The notes under the pieces: model-generated | Seen by the model: the letters and a program-made list of their open reading frames with translations, nothing else | Databases searched by the model: none | What the model was told of the DNA's origin: nothing | In this document: positions 1 through 6,249 of the stretch, one piece after another | Layout of the letters: every line of letters starts with the position of its first letter | How positions within the stretch are numbered: the first letter of the stretch is position 1 | Source: JAJPJX01 sp964568355 | GTDB lineage: Bacteria; Acidobacteriota; Terriglobia; Bryobacterales; Bryobacteraceae | Direction: 5' to 3' | NCBI GenBank assembly: GCA_964568355.1 | Contig: CAZMRK010000148.1 | Span: forward strand, 1-6,561 | Length of the DNA: 6,561 nucleotides | Translations under genes and position numbers: made by a program

Positions 1-1
1 C

Positions 2-607
2 GGCCCTCATTCCAACTACTTTGTGCTGGACACTTCCCGAAAAGGCCCGGTAGTCGGGGTTCATTTTCATCCGGGGGGAACAGCGCCTTTTTTCGGCTTG
101 CCATCTGATGAACTGACCAACCGGCACGTCGCTCTGGAAGATCTCTGGGGGCCTGCGGCACATGAATTGGGTGAGAGGCTTAAAGAGGCGCGAACTCCTG
201 GACGCATGTTCATGCTGCTGGAACACGCTTTTCTGGCTCGTCTTCAAAGCCCGTACATGCTCCATCCTGCTGTTGCTCATGCGATCCGAACATTGGCCGG
301 TATGCCGAATGTAACCCGCATCAGGCAAGTGCAAAATGAAACCGGCTATAGTGCTAAGCGTTTTATAGAGCTGTTCCGTGGTTCGGTTGGGTTGACGCCA
401 AAGGTGTACTTGCGTATCCGGCGATTTCAGACCGCGATTGCCCGTGTTGCCCAGGGCGACTATGTCAATTGGGCGAGCGTCGCCGTTGACGGCGGCTATT
501 ATGATCAGTCCCACCTCAATCGGGAATTCCGCAGGTTTTCAGGTATTACCCCACCCTGCTATCGGCCAGTTACGATGCATCGGCCAAGCCACGTCGCGGC
601 TGAGTAG
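2..607 (+). CDS. AraC-family transcriptional regulator, DUF6597-like N-domain (5' partial)
   Basis: This is a DNA-binding transcriptional regulator of the AraC/XylS family, missing its N-terminus. The frame is open to the left edge, so the GTG at 23 is internal and not the true start; about 201 residues are visible. The first 25 or so visible residues (HSNYFVLD, then GVHFHPGGTAPFFG) resemble the end of the DUF6597 sensor domain, followed by the usual helical linker. The C-terminal half carries two helix-turn-helix units: the first around ETGYSAKRFIELFRGSVGL, the second in the family signature GGYYDQSHLNREFRRFSGI followed by TPPCYRP. The protein ends at TAG 605-607. A VOC-family gene follows 140 bases downstream on the same strand, a common pairing, but nothing visible shows that this regulator controls it. 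The effector and target genes are unknown. The family call is firm; the N-terminal domain name is from recognition of the motif. Confidence 0.9.
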   Translation, partial: GPHSNYFVLDTSRKGPVVGVHFHPGGTAPFFGLPSDELTNRHVALEDLWGPAAHELGERLKEARTPGRMFMLLEHAFLARLQSPYMLHPAVAHAIRTLAGMPNVTRIRQVQNETGYSAKRFIELFRGSVGLTPKVYLRIRRFQTAIARVAQGDYVNWASVAVDGGYYDQSHLNREFRRFSGITPPCYRPVTMHRPSHVAAE

Positions 608-637
608 CGCTCCGGGATGATCTTTTTGGGGCTACTC
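602..637. repeat. Inverted repeat across the araC stop codon
   Basis: GAGTAGC at 602-608 and GCTACTC at 631-637 are perfect 7-base complementary arms with a 22-base loop. The left arm includes the TAG stop. An alternative small hairpin, GGGG 628-631 with CCCC 637-640, shares bases with the right arm. No T-run follows, so this is not a normal intrinsic terminator; the T5 at 623-627 lies inside the loop. It could be a weak mRNA 3' structure, an operator-like site, or chance. Confidence 0.3.
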
Positions 638-731
638 CCCTTACAAGTTAGAGGAAAAATTTGTCCAAGACGCTGCTTCAACCCGTCTAGTATCTTTGTT
701 GCTTAGAGGAATGTCGAAGGTCCTGGCATTC

Positions 732-738
732 GGAAAGG
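732..738 (+). promoter_or_regulatory. Ribosome binding site of the VOC gene
   Basis: GGAAAGG lies nine bases before the ATG at 748 and is the best purine-rich Shine-Dalgarno match near this start. It supports ATG 748 over the ATG at 711, whose GAGGA is only one base away and whose frame closes after 25 codons. Confidence 0.5.
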
Positions 739-747
739 CGAGATCAG

Positions 748-1212
748 ATGGCGGACACTACACCGAAGCCGTACGTTACGATACATGAGGTTCATCCTTA
801 CCTGCGCATCTCTGGAGCGGCGCGCGCGATCGATTTCTACACCCGTGCATTCGGGGCGAAAGAACTGTTTCGCTTGACAGAGCCGAGCGGGCGCATAGGA
901 CACGCGGAGATCAAAATTGGAGAGACCGTTTTAATGCTCGCGGACGAGTACCCTGAACGCGGCATCCTCAGCCCGCTGGCTCTCGGCGGAACAACCTTTT
1001 CCATCCACTTGCACGTGGATCGTGTGGACGATTTGATGGAGCGGGCAGTCGAGGCGGGAGCAACGGTTGTACGTGAAGCGGCCGACCAGTTTTATGGAGA
1101 GCGCACCGGTATGATTCGCGACCCATTCGGGCACGAATGGCTGTTGGGCCAGCACATAGAGGACGTAACGCCGGAGAAGATGCAGCAGCGCCTTACCGAA
1201 TTGCTTCGCTGA
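748..1212 (+). CDS. VOC family protein (glyoxalase/bleomycin resistance, PhnB-like)
   Basis: This is a 154-residue soluble protein of the vicinal oxygen chelate superfamily, of the PhnB/glyoxalase-like type. Two beta-alpha-beta-beta-beta modules are visible. The first runs from about residue 15 to 66 (VHPYLRISGAARAIDFYTRAFG, written here as two parts: VHPYLRISG and AARAIDFYTRAFG, then GHAEIKIGE and LMLADE). The second runs from about 82 to 136 (SIHLHVDRVDDLMERAVEAG, then GERTGMIRDPFGHEWLLGQH). Candidate metal or substrate ligands at the expected strand positions include H16, E54, H87 or H89, and E130. The short tail IEDVTPEKMQQR is typical of the PhnB-like subgroup. The length is normal for the family. 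The superfamily includes isomerases, dioxygenases and antibiotic-binding proteins, so the reaction cannot be named from sequence. Its nearest neighbour is the AraC-type regulator upstream. No signal peptide or membrane segment is seen. Confidence 0.9.
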   Translation: MADTTPKPYVTIHEVHPYLRISGAARAIDFYTRAFGAKELFRLTEPSGRIGHAEIKIGETVLMLADEYPERGILSPLALGGTTFSIHLHVDRVDDLMERAVEAGATVVREAADQFYGERTGMIRDPFGHEWLLGQHIEDVTPEKMQQRLTELLR

Positions 1213-1242
1213 AACTAAATGTAAACTTCGCATCGAAAGACT

Positions 1243-1267
1243 CCCACGAAAGTGTGGGGCGCCTTTT
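1243..1267 (+). terminator. Weak terminator-like hairpin after the VOC gene
   Basis: CCCAC (1243-1247) can pair with GTGGG (1254-1258) around a six-base loop, and T1242 can wobble-pair with G1259. Only a TTTT (1264-1267) follows, five bases beyond the stem. The position, about 30 bases after the VOC stop, suits a terminator, but the stem and T-run are both short. Confidence 0.25.
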
Positions 1268-1333
1268 GAAATGTGCGGTACCAAACTCCCGCAGCTTGCT
1301 TTTTATATCTGGCTTGATATTCTGGCCTTTTAG

Positions 1334-1375
1334 ACACCAAGTGAAAAGGTTGCTTGGTGTTCGAAGCCAAGCCTT
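1334..1375 (+). repeat. Overlapping, mutually exclusive stem-loops upstream of the kinase gene
   Basis: ACACCAAG (1334-1341) and CTTGGTGT (1353-1360) are perfect 8-base inverted arms around an 11-base loop; G-U pairs could extend the RNA stem by one pair at each end. The right arm also fits a second hairpin: GCTTGG (1352-1357) with CCAAGC (1367-1372), or CTTGG with CCAAG plus a bulge and AAGG (1346-1349) with CCTT (1372-1375). Both structures use 1353-1357, so only one can form at a time. The element lies 73-114 bases before the kinase start, where it could be a repressor operator or a 5' leader switch. Neither is shown. Confidence 0.4.
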
Positions 1376-1447
1376 GTTCCCCGCTCCTGTTGTCCACGCC
1401 GCGGCTCGGGCCTAAAAAGCGACGCCAGTTCTCCAGCAGAGCTGGTT

Positions 1448-4400
1448 GTGTGCGAATTTATGCCAGTAGCGCAGGTCATCAGCGGCCGTTACGAACTCAC
1501 CGAGAAACCAATTGGCCAAGGTGGAATGGGTGTGGTGTACAAGGCCTATGATCCGGTTACCAGAAGAAATGTCGCACTAAAAACGATGAGAGGGGCGGTG
1601 AATTCCGCCGCATTTGAGTTGTTCGCGAAAGAATGGACAGTTCTCGCGGGGCTCAGCCACCCGAATATCGTGGACATTCTGGATACGGGTGAATTCGAGG
1701 AAGGCAACCACCACAAGCCATTCTTTGTGATGCCCTTGCTGCGGGGTGTCACGCTGGAACACCTGATTCAAACTGCCAGCCAGAGACTCACCGTCGAACG
1801 CACGGTGGAGATTATTGTTCAGACCTGCCGAGGGCTTCAGGCGGCTCACGAGCAGGGCGTGGTGCATCGCGACCTGAAGCCCAGCAACATCTTTGTTCTC
1901 GACGACGACACGGTAAAAATCATCGATTTTGGCGTTGTTCATCTGACCGGCGCGGAATCCACGAGCGGACTCAAAGGTACTTTGCAGTACATGGCGCCGG
2001 AACAGATTGAGATGAAGCCGGCCTCGCCGGCGTCCGACGTTTTTTCTCTAGGCGTCGTCTGTTATGAGGCTCTTACCGGACGCAAACCGTTTATTCGTGG
2101 GACCGAAGCAGAAACAGCCAAGGCTGTTCAGCATTACATTCCGCCGCCGGTTTGCGAAATCAACACATCTGTCAGCCAGTTAGTCAGCCGCGTGATTCAC
2201 AAAGCGATGGCCAAGCAGCCGTTCTATCGCTTTTCGAGCGCGAAGGAGTTCTCCGATACGTTGCAGAAGGCCCTTCATAATCAGCCGATTGAGCGGTTCG
2301 AACGGGCTCGCATGCAGCCGCGCATCGATCGGGCGAAACGCGCGTACCAGGAGGGCGATCCCCAGTTTGCATTGGAAATTCTGACCGAGCTTGAAGCCGA
2401 AGGCAACATCGATCCGGAAATCACGGTGCTTCACCTGCAGATTGCGCAGGCGATCCGGCAGAAATCTATCCGCCAGTTGCTGGATAGCGCTCGGACCAGG
2501 TTCGAGGAAGAGGAGTATCCGTTGGCGCTTCAGAAAGTGCAGGAAGTTCTGGAGATCGATGCGGAGAACTCCGATGCGCTAGGGTTGCGGGCGGAGATAG
2601 AAAAGCGGCGCAGCGAACGTCAGATCGAAAATTGGTTTCGCCTGGTCCGCCAGCACATGGACAATCACGCGTTCTCGCAGGCGCGGCAGGGGCTTCAGGA
2701 AATCCTTAAAATTAATGCCAACGAAACGCGAGCCAGCGGGTTGCTGGCGGAAGTGGACCGATGCGAGCAGGAGATTCTTCGTCTTCGGATGGAGAAGGAA
2801 CAGCTCTATCAGTCGGCGTTGGGGTCTTATCAGAATGGCGAAATCAGTTCGGCGCTGAGCTTGCTCGAACGCATCCTGGAACTGCACCGCCGGTCGCCTG
2901 ATTCTTCCACACCGGAGCGGGATGCGCAGTATCAAAGCTTCTATAATCAGGTGCGGTCGGAGCGAGAGGCCGCGCGGAACGCTTACGCGGAAGGGCGCCG
3001 ATACCTCGTAGACCGGAATTTTGAGAAAGCGCTCGAAACCTGCAACGAGTATCTGAACAGGTATCCTGGCGATCCGATGCTCCAGGCGCTGAAGCTCGAA
3101 GCGGAAGAGTTGCAGCGGCAGGAGCGGTCTGCGTACATCGCCGAGGTCGGCCGGCGCGTAGAAGCGGAGGCGAATCTGGATCGCCGGGTCAATATTCTTA
3201 AGGAAGCGGTAGAGCGCTATCCGGATGAGCCACATCTGCAGCAGTCCTATCGTCTGATCCGGGATCGCCGGGACCTGGTCAACTCGATTGTTGGAAAGGC
3301 CCGGCAATATGAGGAGCGCGGGCAGTTCAGCGAAGCGCTGGGCCAGTGGGACATCCTGCGCAATATCTATGAACCATATCCCGGGCTGGAGTTTGAGATC
3401 CAGCGTCTGACCCGGCGCCGCGAAGACCAGGCGCGGGATGAAGCAAAGGCACGCTGGACAGAGCAAGTCGACCGGCACCTCGATGCAGGAGAGTATGCTT
3501 GCGCCCTGGAAGTGGCACAGAATGCGCTGACAGAGTTTGTCGGTGATAGAGAGCTAGCAGGTCTCGAACGTCTCGCGCAGCAATGTCTGGAGCGAAGTGA
3601 AGAGGCGCAAAAGTGGCTTGATGAAGGTCAGGCCCTATGCCTTGATCATCGGCTTGGTGACGGGCTGGAATCGCTGCGAAAAGCTGCTGCGCTCGACGCG
3701 AAAAATGTTGCCATCCGAGCCGCCCTGCTGAATGCGCTAGTGGAGCAGGCGCGTTCACTGCTGGGGCAGGACTGGCAACTTGCGGAACCATTGGTCGACC
3801 AGGCATTGGCCTTGGATCCGGGGCATCCGCTCGCTAAGAACTTTCGTGCTGTCATAGGCGACTATCAGCGTCAGCAGATTACTGACAACTGCGTGTCGCA
3901 GGCGAGGGAACTCCAGACAGACGGAAACCCTGCCGCTGCGCTGGCCAAGGTGGAGGAGGTGCTCGCGGTCTATCCCAATGATGTGCGGCTGATGCAGATT
4001 CGCTCCCGCCTGCGCAACCAAGTCGATACCAAAGAGCAAGATTCTCCACCGGCGCGCTCTACACCATCCACGGTGCACCCTCCGGCCTCCGCCGGACTTT
4101 CCGTGTCTCAAGCCACGATGAATGATTTCGAGCCGACAGACATCGAGAAGACCCGGCTGCAACCGGCACCGGACACAAAGAAAACGCTCGCGGTCACTGC
4201 GGTGCCACAGCAATCGAGGGCAGAGCCAAGCTGGAGCCCGAGAAAGGTGTGGCGCCAGGTAGCGACGGCAGCACGCGGCTTTCGTGCTGACAGGTTGCGC
4301 CGGATTCCGTCGCGCTACGTGGCGGCGGCCCTACTCCCGATTCTCTTGCTGACGGTGGTCCTGCTTACCAGGACACGTGAGGCTCGTCAGGCGTCTCCGG

Positions 4401-6247
4401 AAGGCCGCGCCTATGCGATCGAATTCGAGTGCAATACGGATGGCGCCAAAGTCCTGGTGGACGGACAGGCGGTTTCTTCGGGTCCCGTCAAACTGAGTCC
4501 CGGAGTTCATGAGGTCGTCGCCAACAAAGTCGGGTATCAACCTCTGCGAAAGTCCTTCACGCTTGTGCCGGACAGACCGGCGCCCACGCGCATCAGTCTG
4601 GAACTGCAGCCGGCGCTGGCAAATCTCTGCTTGTTCGGTGATTTCAACTCCGGTCAGATCTCACTGGACAATCAGCCGATCGAGCAGATGCAGGACGGGA
4701 GTTTCGTAAAGGAGAACGTGCCCCTTGGCGAGCACACGCTAAAGGTGTTCGACGCAGGTCAGGAGCAAATGTCCTTCGCATTTCGCACGGATCCAGGCGT
4801 GCTGGCCATTCTGACTTCACCTCTGAATGCGCGCGGGTACGAGGCGCTGGTGGTGAGCAGCCTGGGAGAACAGGCAAGAGTTTATGGTTCGGCGCCGATC
4901 AAGGGCGGAATGCCTGGCGAAGCTCTTCGCCCGCTCCCGGCAGAGGGGCTACCATTAACCGGCCTCAGTCCGGCCAGGAACGAACTGGACGTGGATAACG
5001 GAAAGGGTTCACGTCCAATTTCGATCGATGTAGGCAGTGTGCCGGCGATTAGTATTTGGGTGACGTCGCCGTCTATGGGGGCGGTGGCAGTTCGCGCCAA
5101 TACTCCGGATGCACAAATTATCGTTGATGGCCGAACGCTGCGAACTCCGCTACGCAACAGCAAGGCTGTTATCTCTCTGAAGCCTGGCCTTTACCATATA
5201 CGCGTCGCCAAAGAGGGTTATCCACGCGTTCCGGAGCAGAACGTCGAAGTAAAGAAAGGCGAGACGCGGCAAATCGCTTTCGAACTGAAGCCCGGCGCGA
5301 ACACCGCATCACTTCTGATCGAAGGCGCCACTCCTGCGGCGGAAGTCTGGATCGACGGCAAACAGTCCGGCGAGACGGGTCGAGACGGCGCCTTTTCCCG
5401 GCAGGACCTGCCGCCTGGCGCTCACACGATCACCTTGCGAAAGACAGACTTCGAAGAACACGCGTTTCGACGGGAAATTGCGGTAGGGCAGACCACGCAT
5501 CTTTCCGGTCCAGAAACGCAATTGAAGCCGTTCGGAGCGCTTGCGCTCAAGGTCACACCGACAAATGCCAGTCTCTCGTATCGCAGGGAAGGCGATGAGC
5601 AGGTGCGCGAAGCGGTGAACGGGCAGGTGCTCCGGGTTCAGGCAGGGCGTTACGTGATCAATGCAAAAGCCGATCGACGAACACCGCATTCGGAAACCAT
5701 TACCGTCGTACCCGGCAGGGTGACAAATGTTAGTTGGTCGCTCACTACTACGGTAGAGTCACGACCAGCGCAGAACCATCTGTTGCAGACAAAGGATTAC
5801 TTTGAGAATTCCAATCAATGGAAGTCCGACGGGGCGTGGGGAGAACACGACACTCCGAGCACAAGTTGGTTGGAACGAAACCAGGGGCTGTACACAATCA
5901 CAGTTCTCAGGCAGTCCTCCAATGTGCTGTTTCTGAAGCGGACGAAGCGGGTGGAGTGGGACGCGGACTACCGGGATGAAAACAATCGAATTCAGTATTG
6001 GCTGGATGGGCACAGCCTGCGCCGCCGGCATATTGTGAGCGGCAGCGTGGTCTCTGAAATCAAGCAGCCGGTCCCGGATGGCAGCAGCTACACATTTCAA
6101 ATCGAGCTTCGCCCGGACCGCGTGACCGTGCGGGGTGCCAGCGGTGAACTGATCGACGAGGTGAAGCGCACCGCGCCGGTCGCTCTCGGTAAGTTCGGAT
6201 TCAGGGGCGAGGTTGCCCTGGCGATTCAGAAGTTCGAGGAGCGGTAG
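1448..6247 (+). CDS. Large transmembrane Ser/Thr protein kinase with TPR-like and PEGA domains (possible T6SS regulator)
   Basis: This 1599-residue Hanks-type kinase phosphorylates Ser/Thr residues from the cytoplasmic face of the inner membrane. The catalytic domain (about 14-275) has all key residues: glycine loop GQGGMG (23-28), VALK lysine K45, helix-C glutamate E62, HRDLKPSN (140-147; D142 catalytic), DFG (160-162) and APE (183-185). It is an RD kinase and should be active. Residues 298-857 hold about eleven TPR-like helical units. A Pro/Ser/Thr-rich linker follows (859-955) with EKTRLQP at 900-906. One membrane helix (about 957-974) sits behind a strongly basic stretch, giving N-in/C-out topology. 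About five PEGA-like domains follow (989-1055, 1057-1130, 1212-1282, 1287-1361, 1363-1434; the second is divergent), then a beta-rich domain (1447-1599) resembling LamG/DUF1080-type sandwiches. The GTG at 1448 is used because it is the longest start; ATG 1460 is equally possible and neither has a clear Shine-Dalgarno. The downstream DotU/TssL-like gene suggests a PpkA-like role in type VI secretion (inference). Confidence 0.93.
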   Translation: MCEFMPVAQVISGRYELTEKPIGQGGMGVVYKAYDPVTRRNVALKTMRGAVNSAAFELFAKEWTVLAGLSHPNIVDILDTGEFEEGNHHKPFFVMPLLRGVTLEHLIQTASQRLTVERTVEIIVQTCRGLQAAHEQGVVHRDLKPSNIFVLDDDTVKIIDFGVVHLTGAESTSGLKGTLQYMAPEQIEMKPASPASDVFSLGVVCYEALTGRKPFIRGTEAETAKAVQHYIPPPVCEINTSVSQLVSRVIHKAMAKQPFYRFSSAKEFSDTLQKALHNQPIERFERARMQPRIDRAKRAYQEGDPQFALEILTELEAEGNIDPEITVLHLQIAQAIRQKSIRQLLDSARTRFEEEEYPLALQKVQEVLEIDAENSDALGLRAEIEKRRSERQIENWFRLVRQHMDNHAFSQARQGLQEILKINANETRASGLLAEVDRCEQEILRLRMEKEQLYQSALGSYQNGEISSALSLLERILELHRRSPDSSTPERDAQYQSFYNQVRSEREAARNAYAEGRRYLVDRNFEKALETCNEYLNRYPGDPMLQALKLEAEELQRQERSAYIAEVGRRVEAEANLDRRVNILKEAVERYPDEPHLQQSYRLIRDRRDLVNSIVGKARQYEERGQFSEALGQWDILRNIYEPYPGLEFEIQRLTRRREDQARDEAKARWTEQVDRHLDAGEYACALEVAQNALTEFVGDRELAGLERLAQQCLERSEEAQKWLDEGQALCLDHRLGDGLESLRKAAALDAKNVAIRAALLNALVEQARSLLGQDWQLAEPLVDQALALDPGHPLAKNFRAVIGDYQRQQITDNCVSQARELQTDGNPAAALAKVEEVLAVYPNDVRLMQIRSRLRNQVDTKEQDSPPARSTPSTVHPPASAGLSVSQATMNDFEPTDIEKTRLQPAPDTKKTLAVTAVPQQSRAEPSWSPRKVWRQVATAARGFRADRLRRIPSRYVAAALLPILLLTVVLLTRTREARQASPEGRAYAIEFECNTDGAKVLVDGQAVSSGPVKLSPGVHEVVANKVGYQPLRKSFTLVPDRPAPTRISLELQPALANLCLFGDFNSGQISLDNQPIEQMQDGSFVKENVPLGEHTLKVFDAGQEQMSFAFRTDPGVLAILTSPLNARGYEALVVSSLGEQARVYGSAPIKGGMPGEALRPLPAEGLPLTGLSPARNELDVDNGKGSRPISIDVGSVPAISIWVTSPSMGAVAVRANTPDAQIIVDGRTLRTPLRNSKAVISLKPGLYHIRVAKEGYPRVPEQNVEVKKGETRQIAFELKPGANTASLLIEGATPAAEVWIDGKQSGETGRDGAFSRQDLPPGAHTITLRKTDFEEHAFRREIAVGQTTHLSGPETQLKPFGALALKVTPTNASLSYRREGDEQVREAVNGQVLRVQAGRYVINAKADRRTPHSETITVVPGRVTNVSWSLTTTVESRPAQNHLLQTKDYFENSNQWKSDGAWGEHDTPSTSWLERNQGLYTITVLRQSSNVLFLKRTKRVEWDADYRDENNRIQYWLDGHSLRRRHIVSGSVVSEIKQPVPDGSSYTFQIELRPDRVTVRGASGELIDEVKRTAPVALGKFGFRGEVALAIQKFEER
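6236..6241 (+). promoter_or_regulatory. Ribosome binding site of the DotU/TssL-like gene, inside the kinase gene
   Basis: GAGGAG lies eight bases before the ATG at 6250, within the last codons of the kinase gene. It is the strongest Shine-Dalgarno in the window. With only two bases between the kinase stop and this start, it points to translational coupling. Confidence 0.75.
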
Positions 6248-6249
6248 GT

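Larger units (their letters stand above)
1213..1447. other. Intergenic region between the VOC gene and the kinase operon
   Basis: No credible gene lies in these 235 bases. They hold a weak hairpin followed by a short T-run near the VOC stop (1243-1267) and two overlapping stem-loops at 1334-1375. An AT-richer patch at 1296-1333 includes TTGATA (1314-1319), a good match to a sigma70 -35 element, but no convincing -10 sits at 16-18 bases from it. The kinase promoter is presumably here but cannot be placed. The kinase reading frame is open upstream back to a TAG at 1331-1333, without another usual start codon. Confidence 0.6.

Noticed and set aside
661..693. TTGTCC and TAGTAT as a promoter for the VOC gene
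   Set aside because: The spacing is 21 bases, too long for a sigma70 promoter, and both hexamers are only partial matches.
711..788. A 25-codon ORF starting ATG 711 and overlapping the VOC start, as a possible leader peptide
   Set aside because: GAGGA is only one base from its ATG, too close for normal initiation. It has no attenuation-like codon run and overlaps the VOC gene in another frame.
1314..1319. TTGATA as the -35 box of a kinase promoter
   Set aside because: No TATAAT-like hexamer occurs 16-18 bases downstream (the region reads ACCAAGTG), so no promoter could be called.
1137..1415. A 92-codon + strand ORF over the end of the VOC gene and the following gap
   Set aside because: Its first third is the VOC gene read in another frame and the rest has no motif or ribosome binding site.
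2579..3478. A 299-codon open frame on the - strand
   Set aside because: It lies wholly inside the kinase gene's TPR-like region, opposite a frame with clear domain structure. Its translation is Leu/Arg/Pro-rich without recognisable motifs, as expected for an antisense shadow.
1448..6247. Possibility that the kinase domain is a pseudokinase or that the gene is a broken fusion
   Set aside because: K45, E62, HRD, N147, DFG and APE are all intact, and the frame runs 1599 codons without interruption.
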